A stretch of DNA of 64,000 nt from Allodiplogaster sudhausi (lineage: Eukaryota > Nematoda > Chromadorea > Rhabditida > Diplogasteridae): assembly GCA_945643635.1 (NCBI GenBank), contig CALZFC010000044.1, positions 353,501-417,500 of the forward strand, written 5' to 3'. How positions within the stretch are numbered: position 1 is the first letter of the stretch; every line of letters starts with the position of its first letter. This document shows, piece by piece, positions 23,133 to 35,600 of the stretch. A model generated the notes under the pieces. The model worked only from the letters and a program-made list of their open reading frames with translations, made no database searches and was not told where the DNA came from. The translations under genes were made by a program, and so were the position numbers.

Positions 23133-23696
23133 ACTGGAAAGAAATTTTGTGTAGTTGGCAAGTCGTAAAGAAGTCTTTCAATTAGGATGGACGTTTACCG
23201 AATTTCATCCAATGTTGGTTGCTCGCTTGTCTGAAGTTAAAGAGACATCTTCAGAGATCGGTGGCTGTTCTAGCTAGGCAAGGGAAGTTTCTAGAAGATT
23301 CAACAACTTCGTATTGTTTGCCTACAAAATTGTTTTTCTTAAAAATTCTACTAGTTTACTTAGAATACCGCTCCTGGCTTATCAAAGCTTAATATCACTT
23401 TAAACATTATGTTTTAACTGAAAACAACGTAAATATTTATGAAGGGGCAGTATTGCAGTAAAACAAGGAGAGAAGGAGAAAGAGATAGAGACACCAAGAA
23501 TATGGCGTGCACTCATGTTCCTTCATTCCCGTATGCGCCGAATGCGTTGGCATAGCGGGTAAACCCATATTTATATCGTCTTTGATCAACTTCCATAATC
23601 AATTGGTTTTGGGTATCACCGGCATTTATTATATATATGAGAGATTGGACTAAGAATTTTGACTTGCACAGGGAATGATTGGATTTTCAGAACGCG
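23133..23696. other. Spacer between hairpin and OAC 3' end
   Basis: No gene. About 23,460-23,700 is the homologue of the flank at 18.0-18.7 kb and contains CATTCCCGTATGCGCCGAATG at about 23,525. Confidence 0.5.
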
Positions 23697-26600
23697 TTAC
23701 TCTTCTTCCGACGAGAACGAGGCGTCGCCGAATTTGTAAATGAAATGATACACAATCCAATTGATTCATCTACGTGTAAGTAAACAAATACACAAAATAT
23801 AAAATGTATACGCATGTATGTACGTAATATCTATAAACTTATTAAGGTATGTACAAGAGACGAAGAATTGCTACTTTCCGTCACCGATTCCAGAGAATGC
23901 TCAAGAAGTCGAAGCCTTCTTGCATTCTTCCTCGCTAGCGCCTCAATCACAAGGTGCGTAAATACATAGATTATAAATGAAATTAAGTTTTCAGAATAAA
24001 TGATTGAGAGACCTTTTCATAATGGCTGCGATTTAAACGTTTTGTATGCTTTTTTCACTGACAACATACGCTCGCTGCGCCCGCTGCCGACCGCGACGCG
24101 TCAGATGTGACAATTGCTCCATGAGTGCGAGACGCGTCGCGGCTTCGTACGGCTCAAAGCGGCCGTCGACGCCCAAGAGTGAGGAAGAGACGTCATAGAC
24201 GATACAATTCTAAATCTGTTTTTTTAAAATCTTACCTGACGTCACTTCGATACTTAAACTGTTCTAAGATATGTATGAGAGAACTTTTATCTTAAAAGTT
24301 TTAACTATTTGCAAACTGTTAAAAATTTGCATGCATTATTAAATCCTTTTTTCCTTCTCGATTCAATTCACTTTGCACTGGCGGGCAAGTCGCTGTGTCC
24401 GCGCTCTGCAATTCTGAAGTTCAGCGTCATCACGGCTTCGTAGCGCCTTCTAAAGAGACATTTTATCGATTTTCTATCTGTATCCAGGCGCGAATTCAAC
24501 AAGACTAAGCTTTTGGCTCGTTTTTAAAGATATTAATTAACATTTAAAAAATAAATAAATATTCCGACATTAATCTCGTCCGCTTTGGCGTTCTTGCGCA
24601 TCATGTGCACGAGCCGCATGATTCCACGCGAATTCACCGTCGGAAGAGCGTCGAGAATGAAGAAGAGCGAGCTTCTTAAAGACTTGGACTTATTGTGAGG
24701 AGGATATCGAATTTAACACATTTGCAAATTCTTGTTGACATCGAGCTGAAGATGAGTACTCCTTCAAATTGGAATTACTCGTATGTTGCCGTGATAGACA
24801 TACTGCACGGCTTCATGAAATGGCCTTACTGACTTATCTTCAATGCGCCGAAAATGTTCGCTCATCTCTCGATATGCCATGTCCACGCTTCCGTTTGCAG
24901 GCAGAGGCACTGACTTGGCTCGATGGAACCTGGGCAAATTGGACAGGCTGCGGCATACTGGATTCTGGCAAGTCTTTCAAATCGATGACACTTTTGAATG
25001 ATGAAAGTGACGTCAGGCCGGAAGTCGTCGAGAACGTCTTCGTACTCGATTACATGACGGCAAGTTGAGCGACGAGTTTTCGCGAGCACTTCACAGGCTC
25101 AAAATATCGCTGCTTGAATATACGGGCCATTTATGTATAAGTTTTGAATTATTAAGAATAAGACATTTAGAGATTGTCGGCGGTTTTTATGGATCAGTAT
25201 GCATTATAAAAGGTTATTTGTGAAAGGGTATCGCTTTGAAGAGGATAGATAGACCAATTGTAAGAATAAGAACCTGGCTGTGCGAACAGCTGAAAAATGC
25301 TGAAGAAGGGCCGAAAGTGCCTCCAGACGAGCCTTGCATGATCGGCCGCATAGCTGCTGCCGATCACGGCGAAGTGAAGGCGGCCAGTGCCATTCTAAGA
25401 TTATACTCGTCAGGAGACAAAAACTCACGTTTGAATTCGCGACATTTTGGCTGACACTACGGCGAGTGAATGCGCGATTTATAGAGACTTGAATACAATG
25501 GTCAGAAAAATTCAAATTGGTTACGGTTGACCTTAGTGTTCACTAATTATTAATGAAGCTAATAAGAAGGTGTTTTTCTCTGCTTCCAAGCGGAAAGTAT
25601 AAAGAACTAAAATAATCCAAAATAAGAACCGGCATGACGCAGACACCAAACGGCGGGTGCATAAACGGAAACAGCTCGGGCGTAAAGTTGCGAAATGGCA
25701 CGTACGCACACTCGTCGATAAGGAGATTCTTTCGTGGATTTTTGAAGACTTCAATGTTTGCACGAATCGCGTTTGCTGAATTATTAATTATATTAATTAA
25801 TTCATGCCCAGTCTCTTATTATTATTATGATATTGTGTATTATTAACTCCGGACCTACAGAACCATTTGTGCGGTGAAGTTGCTGATTGAGGGTCGGAGA
25901 GACGAGAAGCGCGCCAATGATGAACAAAAGTAAGACGGCAGAGCAAGCAGCTAAAATTGTTACTACTACTGTATCATTTTTTTTCATTGAAAGAATATCC
26001 TTATTTTAATTAGCCAAAACTCTCATTTAAATTCTTCCCCTATTGAATGACTCACATCAAGAGCGAGGCAGCATGGGATTTAGAGGGACGAAACTATGTA
26101 CCTACATATGTACATATATACTATGGTCAGGAAAATTCAAGTACATTACGATTGACTTTGGCGGCGCCCTTGGCTGTTAATAAAACTGTATATTATCCTT
26201 CTATATGGCTTTTTGTGCTTTGTTCTCTGTGCTTAAACAAATTATAGATATGGCATTTTCAAAAGTACGAAACATTGCACACAAAACTACCAATCTGTTC
26301 TTGTGTCCATTCTCGACTTTTGCGTTCAAATCCGTAGTAGACAACGAGAACCACGCAAGTTGTCAGGAGAACTATTGGATATTGTGCTGAATAAAACAGT
26401 TCAATTTATTAAAACATATTCACATTGACACAAATAAAATTAAACAAATTTGAAAAAAAAACTAGCCGTTCAATTCGGTCATTTCTGTTTCGGCCAGATA
26501 AACAGTTAATGGATAATGGAAGAGGTAGAGGGAATATGAGAGATCGCCCAAGAGAACAAATTGTGGCTGACGAAGCCAAAATAGCACCTAAAAATAAGGG

Positions 26601-28143
26601 AAAGTGGACAAATTATTTTTAAGACTTTTTTTGCAAATAAAAGTGAGCCCTACCGTAACTTCTTCAGATTCCGCGCTCGCAATGAGGATTGCGGCTGCGA
26701 AAGTTATGGCAGGCCGAGCGAATTCAACGAGTAATGGAAACGGCAGAAACCCCATCGATAGCAGAACAAGCGAAGCAATGGCTTGAAGTACCTTGTGAAG
26801 TACCTTCCAAGAAGAATCAGGAAATTAACATTGCATTGTCATGACGCATTGAAAGAAGAAACTTATTGAATGCGTTGAAAAATAAAATAAAATAAAATAA
26901 ACTTACATTTTGTTTTCGCCGCCCTTCGCAAGGGTGCAAGAGGGGAAGGATGAGTGGAACTGAGAGAAATTGCCAGAGTCTGGCGGGCATCAAGTTGAAG
27001 GCAAATGTCCGGTTAAGGCACGAGTGAAAGGCAAACGAGATGAGAGCAACAGCTTTAAAGGAAGACTATCTTATTTCGACTTTTTTGAAATGAAGTAGTT
27101 ATTTCGGCGAAATAATAACGGAACAATGTTTATTTGTTACTCCTATGTATATTTGTTAAAAAAAATTAACATTTATAGGACTAACCCCGAATATATATTG
27201 TGCTTTTAGGCTTTACGAATAGCTTCGTAAATAGAAGAGGAGCAATTGTGTAGAATTGCACTTCAACCGCAAGCGACCAAATGTGCGTTAGAATGCTGGA
27301 CATATTGATGGCCTAAAAAGGCAGACAGCGAAAAGTTATATTTTCATTAGGAGTAAAAAAATTTAAATAAAATTATAAAGTGCTACCTCGAAGTAGTCGA
27401 TATTTTGGAAGAGAGCTTTAATGTTTGAAAGCAGAAAAACGGCGTATACTGTTGAAAGCTGCAATGATAAAAAAAAGAGGAAATAAAGAAAATAATTAAA
27501 ATACAAAATAATATTTTAGTTGACGAATCTAACTTGTGATTGACGAAACTCGAAAGGCTCCAGAAGGAGGGCATTCAGCAACGCTGCTGCGAGACAGAAG
27601 AGAAGATGGACAGGCAGAATGCGCTTGAGGCGCCGGTAATAGAAACTGCATGCCGTAATCTCGGCAGAGTTGAGGGCTTTTGATATCAGATGGCCGGACA
27701 AAACGAAGAATCTGATTAATACAGATTTTAAAGACTATAAAACGTCTAACCCGACTGTAAACTAAGATATTTTTTCAATTTAGATCAATTGTTCAATCGT
27801 ACAAGAGAAAAAGAAAATCATCATTTCAAAATAGGAGGCATCAGTAGTTATATATACATATACAAATAAATATATATGTTTATTTATATACATATTTATT
27901 TATTTATTTGGTTATTTATTTAATTTATTTTTAAATTATAATATTTTTGCTTTTTGTGATATATAGTTAAAAGTGCTGCAATTAAAGAAATAGTACTCGA
28001 GACTTGACCCGACATACATACATATCAACGCCAAGGAAGCCATTCGGGAAAACGGCAGGCTGCAGATGAAACAAGAGCACGGCTGCGATTGCGACCCCGC
28101 GAATCCCTTGCAACTCAGCCAGCCGCTGATGTTGCTGCTGCAT
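23697..28143 (-). CDS. OAC-type integral-membrane O-acyltransferase with C-terminal SGNH domain
   Basis: Well-supported minus-strand exons: 28022-28143, 27534-27711, 27387-27458, 27186-27312, 26907-27052, 26654-26791, about 26,450-26,592, about 26,290-26,393, about 25,880-25,950, about 25,630-25,770, 25274-25394, about 24,930-25,115, about 24,580-24,690, about 24,373-24,460 and about 24,060-24,215; a final short exon probably stops at 23,697. The start (LAELQGIRGVAIAAVLLFHL), NGFLGVD/IFFVLSGHL, FYYRRLKRILP and HIWSLAVEVQFY are signatures of acyltransferase family 3 (OafA/NRF-6/OAC). GDLSYSLYLFHYP follows. The lumenal SGNH part has a VIGSSYAADHA nucleophile block and an HLTRRG block near the end. 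Family role: acyl transfer to lipids or sugars in internal or surface membranes. Phases around exons 7-8 and 12-13 are not fully resolved. Confidence 0.8.
26872..26902 (+). repeat. Short (AAAAT)n tract
   Basis: AATAAAATAAAATAAAATAA inside an OAC intron, just beside the donor of the preceding exon on the minus strand. Confidence 0.8.
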
Positions 28144-29657
28144 CTTCCTATTGTTTTGTCATTTCATTATTAATTTGAATTTGATTGTTTTATGAGATAT
28201 TTATTATGCTACTAAGAGAAATGCGGATTTTCTTCTTTTCAAATACAAAAATGGCTAGAATGGTAGATAAAGTTGGAATGGTTGGAAGAGATGAAAGGAT
28301 TATCGTGAGTGAAGCGACCGACGTGAATTGAGCCCCATTTGATCCAATCGAAGTTTCAGCCTCTTCTATCTCTTTTAAGTTTCCACAATAAACTTTTAAA
28401 CAAATGCATCAACTGCCCAATTTAAGGTAGGAACCTGAGCCAGGCTGACAGAATAGTGTGTAGAGAAAGAGAATTGCGAGAAGAAAAGGGAAGCGAAAGG
28501 TGCAAACAGGAGGAGGCTGGCTAGACAATGCGAGAGAAAGACTAGATGATTGCACGACTTATCGCACGGCGTAGAAAATTGGCTGATAGAGTGAAATAGA
28601 GAGAGACTTGTAAAGTTGGCGAGAGATGGACATCATTCCCGTATTCGCCAAGGGCAGAAAAAAATAAAAGCATTGATAACAGCAGTGAAGTTGGTATGGT
28701 TGCTAGTGATGAAGTATTATTCGTGAGTGAAACGATCGACGTGAATTAAGCACGTTTGATCCAATCGAAAGATTCAGCTTATTTCTCTCTTTCTCTTATT
28801 CTCTCTCTATACTTTTCAGTGTTTTCATCTCCACACCTGAAATGCAGAAACAAATGAATTTAGCAAAATATGCTGTCCAAATGTAGGAACAGGTGCATAA
28901 GGTTCCCAGAAAAGTTTTCACTAATATTGGCTAACTTGTACAGGTGCTTTTCTATCAATTTTCCTAAATATAACAAGGCACCCGAATTTATGCCTGCTAG
29001 TTTCGTCGAGACTCCATCAAAATCTATAAAATAAAAAAAAAATGTATGCGTACATGTTTCTGCGGTGTTTCCTATTCCAGTTTCTAAACAATCAAATAAT
29101 TTTAGATGTTGATAACTACATAAATGAAATCACTATATAATGGTCATTGTGATCTGTGTGCACACACATATTGCACAACGGTCGCAACCCGAACAGACGG
29201 AAACTGCCGAGAGAAATGAAAGAGCGAGAAAGCAAGAGAGATGAAAAGGAAGCGAGAGATGCAAACATCGGAGGAAATGGCTAGACAATGCATGAGCAGT
29301 AGAGGAAGACTACACCAGATGATTGGCCGACTTATCGCACTGTGTAGAGAGTGAGTGATTGGAGAGGGAGACAGACTTGGAGAGAAGGTGAGCGAGAGAG
29401 GTTGTCAAAGGGGAGAGTGATCAAGAAACTGGCAAGACTATTGCAGTCGAGAGAGTTGGGCATGCAGACAAGCCAAAGGTCAACTTTCTTCCGTCTTTCT
29501 CTGTTTCTCTTTCTTCTCTCGCCATCTAATTCAGTGCTTTATAAAGTTGGGCAATTCATTACAGCTCACGCTCGCATTTATTTTTTCTCTTATCTTGCTA
29601 ACATGGACGTGCTCGTAATTTAAATAACATTTTTCTTTGCAGTTGCGCCATTTCCCA
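28144..29657. promoter_or_regulatory. Divergent OAC/UGT intergenic region with internal duplication
   Basis: This 1.5-kb stretch separates the ATG of the minus-strand OAC gene from the ATG of the plus-strand UGT. Two imperfect direct repeats are visible: about 28,290-28,370 with 28,700-28,785 (shared CGACGTGAATT and TTTGATCCAATCGAA), and about 28,475-28,615 with 29,245-29,400 (shared GGCTAGACAATGC, AGATGATTG, CGACTTATCGCAC). The UGT ATG is preceded by a splice acceptor (TTTGCAG at about 29,636-29,642), so a 5' untranslated exon or trans-splicing is likely. Confidence 0.5.
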
Positions 29658-32600
29658 ATGACTTTGAAAGCAACCGTCCTTCTGCTTGTGCTATGCAGTT
29701 TGCCTACTCCGTCGTCTTCGTACAAGATTGCCATATTCTCGCCGCACATCTCCAACAGTCAAGTTAGCATTGAGCTAATCATGAAAAGAATTGCTCTTTT
29801 ATTTCTATCACTTAAACGGAATAAGTAAAAAGCCGCATAAAACGCTTCGAAGCATTCAGCTGCGACAAAAAATGAAAACATGAACACGTGGTTTCAAATA
29901 TCATCGTGAGAGTTAATTTGTTCCAAGGGTAAGTGAATTTCGTTTGTTGTAGCGAGTTTGGCTCTTATGTACGATATGTATACACAGCAGTTTCTTGGCG
30001 ATCATAAGACGTTTAGTAATTCGTTTTATTAACTTTTTAGTTATAAAGTATATTTTAGATTCAAATGTTTAAATAAGTTTAATAACTATGTAATTTAAAT
30101 TTAAGTATTTAAATTTAATTTTTTTAAAGTTTCTCTGGAGCACACGCGTAGCCGAAGTGCTCGCTCGCCACAACCATTCTGTTGTCGTCTACAATCTCGA
30201 GATGTTCGAGACGGACTACGCGAGTCTCGACGCGGACTACAACGTTCGGCGTGTGTTTTTTTTTCGCTTTTTAAACCATTATAAAATTGTAAAATTTTTG
30301 TTTTGATGAAATTCCTCCGAAATAAACAAAAATTTACTTCAACTTTTTGACGTTTCGCCATAAGCGACATGACCGATACCATGAGGATACCTCTCATCGG
30401 TCAAGTTCGTTTTATTGAGTTGCTTAGTTATTAGTAAGTCATTGTAAAATTCCAATGGTCCATCGATGGGGATTTAGACGAGATTTATTTTGGATAAGCA
30501 TTTGTTTTATTCCATTATAAAATCACGCAACCAATATACATAGAAGATTTAAAATCTTAGAATCACTGAGAAATTGCATTTTACTAGCTATAGTCACTAT
30601 GAAGTTGTTGTAAAAACCGTAATGGTTTATGGGCATACCATTCAGTTGAGCACGTGAACTGCTCTCGTGGAATGGCCATACAGAGTATGCTGGCTGCGAT
30701 GGCGCCGCTCACCTTTGAGGTTTTCTTATATTCCTCTTTTTATGATTATTTTTCTCTATCTATTATTAATTTACTTCGTTTTAAACTCAACCGTAATCTA
30801 CATAGTAAATTTTTCCTTGACCACTATAGTCCTCGTCTCTCTAAATTGCTTGATCTTTGGCCCTTGTCTCAGGCAAAAATCGCAAATTCAAAAACAACTT
30901 TTTGTCTTGTATTAGTAAGTGAAAAAAAAACATATTCAGGACGTTCAATTGTGGGATCCGCGGTTCAAGGGCAGACTTGTCGCCTTCGATGAAGTTCGCG
31001 ACAGTTGCGAATGTATGGAATTTGGTCTCCAAAATGTTTTCCTGATAATATTTTTGTACCATAATTTAATTCTCACTTTTTAAAACTTGTTACAATTTTT
31101 AACTTAACAAATTAGATTTAAAAATAAAATTGTTCAGTGCTCGTGAACAACGCGAGTTTCCTCGAGCGAGTGAGAGCGGAGAAGTTTGACATTGCCTTCG
31201 CACACATGTACTCCTACTGCGTCATCGGAGTTATCCATCAAGCGGGTAAGCAAACGGCAACTCTTGCTATGACTTTGAATATCTGCCCTCTCTTTCTCTC
31301 TCCGTCCCTCGCTGTCTGTCTCTCTATCTCTAATTTTCTCTCTACATCTCTATCTTTCCCTCTCTCTATCCCTCGTTTTCTCTCTGTGTCTCTATATTTC
31401 CCTCTCTATCTCTAACTTTCTCTAGATATCTCTATTTCTCCCTCTCTCTTATCTTTTGTATCTCTCTCTTTGCCTCTCTCTCTATCTCCCATTTTCTCTC
31501 TGTATCTCTTCTATCTTTCCCTCTCTCTCTCCCCTCAAATTTTCTCACTCCTCAGGCATTCCAACCTGGGCGTACCTGAACAGCGCCGTGATCCTGGAGC
31601 ACATCGCTTCTTCAATCGGACTTCCGACTCCGCCCTCCTACAGTCCACGCAAGTCGATTTTACTACAAGAATAAACATTATAAATAAAAGTAAAGATAAA
31701 AAAGTTTGACTTTTTCCTATAAAAAATTGTTAGTGCCCAAATAATAAGTAGAAATTGTTTGCCGGTGGTTTCAATTTTATCTTTCAAAGTCGGTCGACTC
31801 AATAAAAAAGCGATATTGTCATCGGAAGAGTTAACTAATAGAGCACACTGAAAATATATTAATTGAATTCTACGAATATATTTGCATGATGATCGGGACA
31901 CTAATACACAATCGTAGCTTCTTATCCGGCATCTTCTCAGCTCTCCAAATGGACGCGGGCGAGCAGCTCGACTTTGTCGAACGAGTCAAGAGCTTCGTCG
32001 GCCGTTGGCTCATGATTGCTTTCGCGGAAAAGTTTCATTCATTTTCTTCTCTCTACTATTCAGTCATTTTAATGAATAAGTGATATTCTATGTCCAGTCG
32101 CTACAAATATATTTTAGGCCCTGAAAGCCATGTTTTAGAGAGAGAGAAAAAATGTGTATTTAATTCAACTAAAGAATAATATGTTGAATGTGTTTCATTA
32201 AAAAAAAATATCTTGTGCTCAGACGAATCGGCGCAGCTGAGACGGCGTTCTTCCGCCGTCGCTTCGGCACCGACTTCCCTGACCTCGTCGAGCTGTCCGC
32301 GACCGCCGCGCTCGTCTTTGTCAACTCCAACGAACTCTACGACTTTGCGCGGCCCACTCTGCACAAGGTTTTTGTGTTTATTACCTCATTTATTTATTTA
32401 CATTATTATATCTTTTGTTTATTTATGGATTTATTACTAAAAATTTTTTTTTAATTATTTTAAATCAATACTCTTCTCCTTTAGATTGTTAATATTGGCG
32501 GAGTTGGCATAACGTCGGGTGATGCGAAGCCGCTCACCGGTGTAAGAATAATTTTGGAATAATTTTTTTTTCTGACTTTAACTTATTAGAAATTTGATAA

Positions 32601-35600
32601 TGAAAAATTAAGGACTTTCAAAAACTGGTAAATGCCTCGACTTGCGGCCACATCGTGTTTACACTGGGCTCAATGGCGCCCGCATATCGTATGCCTCAAG
32701 AGTGGAAGGACGCTCTGCTCAGGGTTTTTTCGCCATTTTATGTTAATTTTTTTAAATTTGTATTTATTATCCCTTTTTAGGACACTTCATTTAGTATTTC
32801 TGTACCGTATTTTCTCTATTAGTGCTCCTCTCTCTCTATTAGAACCCCCCTGTAATAGTACCTCTTGAAAGGGCCAATAAAAAATACTACCCCTCCCTCT
32901 AATAGTCTAATCTCGAGACCTTAGCTCGAGACGGACCTCGAATGGATCCTGGAGGCATGGGATGCTCTTCTCAATGAACTTGATGCAAATTCATTCAAAA
33001 TCTTCCGTCACTTTTTAAAGAATGTCACAGTGAAAAATTGTGTCTCTCCATCTAAAAGAACACCCCCCCCCCTCTAATAGCGCCCCCCTCACGCAAGGGC
33101 ATTGAAAAATAGTGCCCCCCGGTTACTATTACAGAAACTAAGATATGTACAAATGTTCATACTATTTCTTTCGTTTACGTGTCATAACATAACACGCCAG
33201 TATTAAAGAGGACAACTCAAACAGGTACTTATACAATAAACATTGTTGCAGTTGATGTGAAATAAAAATAACTTTTGATATATTATTTGTAATAAAAGAA
33301 ACAAACAGAAATAACTGTATTTTCTAAATGCAAGAATAAATAATTAAAAAAACTTACAAAAACATAAATGCTGACAGGCCTTCGCCGCCTTCCCCGACGT
33401 GCAGTTCTTCATGCGCTACGAGAAGAACGACTTGAACGAGCGGCTGCCAGCGAACGTGAACATCGAAAAGTGGCTGCCGCAGAATGATCTTCTGCGTATG
33501 CTTCCATTATTCTATTAAATTTTATTTTATTTCTCTATAATTATTTATGTTATAGACAGATAAAATAAAATTTCTCTTTGTTTCAAATTATATTTTCATT
33601 CTTTTCTTTTATTTTTTTATTTTATGCCGCGATAACCCTATGAATCATTTCAGAGCACGACAAATGCATTGGACTCATGACTCACGGCGGATATAACAGC
33701 CTTCAGGTTTGTGCTTTTTATAACCATGTGGATTACTAAGTGTTGAATTAGTAGGCAAAGCAGCCTACTAATTCAACAATAGCAGACTTTTGGCGATTCT
33801 TCGATCGCCTCACCTTTAATTAAACATTCACAAAAATCTTATAAATTAGAGCAAGGAATCTTCTTCTTTCCTTATGGATCTAGCAATAAGGTAAACAAGA
33901 GCAAAAATGTATTTATTTGAGCAAGCCAACCTGTATGCGAACTACTTTACTACTTTGAAGGAGCACATTCTTCATAAATAGTATTCTTATAGAGGCCTCC
34001 ATTTATTTCACAGACATAGTGGATTTCTCTGCAAAACAGCCTACTAATTCATCACTCACAAGATTGAAGTGATTGGCGTGCTTGTTTAGCTCCTATTTCC
34101 GGAGCTAAACAAGCACAACAGTATATATTAATTTGAGAAAACAGGCGAACTATGTTGAATGAGCTATTTCTGCTTATCTATAACTGATAGCTCTTTCATT
34201 GGTAGCGGTAAACTTACAGTATGCTTTTTTCTTGCCAGGACGCAATCCACGCCGGCGTTCCCGTGCTGACGATTCCGCTGTTCGGCGACCAGCCACGAAA
34301 CGGCCATCTCGCGGCTCATCTCGGCTTCGGCATCTATATGAGGAAGGCGGAGATGGCCAAGCCGGCCAGGGTTGCCGAGGCGGTCGGCGCCATGATTCAC
34401 GACGACAGGTACGGACAAAGATTGTTCATCTCCTTTTTAAAAGCTTTAATCGAATTAAATTTTTATTTTTAATGTTTTAATCTAATTAAATTTTTATTTT
34501 TAATGTTTTAATCGAATTAATTTTTTGCATCTTTTTTCTATTGAATCAACTTACACTCCATTCGACTCCATTTTCTTCAGCTCCTGAAGCGGTCATTCTT
34601 TTTCCTTCCAACATTCTCCCTTACAGCCTCCGCTCCTCCGCCCGGAGACTACGCGCCATGATTGCGCGTAAGCCCGTCTCTTCCGAAGAGCTGCTCGTGA
34701 GGTATGTGGGTCTTTTTTAGTTTTATTTTATATTTTTATTGCCTAAAAAATGTTATATGTACGTGTTTTGTTATCTTCTATGTAAATGCTATTTTATTCA
34801 TATTGGATCAGACGGATTTAAATTAATTATAATCGTAGCGTATGACCACAAGAAGCGATTACTACATACTTTCTCCGAATAGAACATGATGAGTGAGTAG
34901 GTGGAAGCGTGCAAAGAAATCAATCCGTATGTCACCATAATTATGACGTTGACGTCTGTCATTTCCAGCGACTTTTATGCATGCGCTTGCCCTTTTAGCT
35001 TGACTAATTGCAGGCAGGCAAACGTCTTATTATCAGGGGTGGCCAGCCCCGGCCCCGGCCCCAGGCTCCGGCCCCCGGCCCCGGCCCCGGGAGCCTGGGC
35101 CGGGGCCGACCCTGGGGTCCAGGGCCGGGGCCGGGGCCGACCTCGGGGGCCGGGGGCCGTGGATAATTGAGTGAAGTTCACCCCCAGTTGAACAGCATGA
35201 GCCAATTTATGATGAAAAGTGCCCCCATTTATTTTGTATGCGTTACAGATGTACGTATTTTCTCAGTTTTGGATGAATTTTTCCTCCGACGCAGATATTT
35301 TTCAGAAAAATTTCAAGATTTGGAGCCGGGGCCTACTTCGGGGGGGGGGGGGGCGACCCTGGGGGCCGGGGCCGACCTCTGCAGCCGGGGCCGGGGCCGG
35401 GGCCGACCACGGGGGCCGGGGCCTACCCTGGGGGCCGGGGCCGGATATTTTCGGCCCCCGGCCACCCCTGCTTATTATTAGACATTACCGTATCTCCTGA
35501 TGACTCTTTTCAATCGTATCTCCTAGTGTCTCTTTTCAATGTTGATTTCTCTAGATCGGAAGATTCGACAAAATTTCTTTATTTGACACGGATTTAAAAA

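Noticed and set aside
22784..23185. Open frames on both strands across the hairpin
   Set aside because: The palindrome makes both strands read the same residues; absence of stops follows from the GC-rich inverted repeat.
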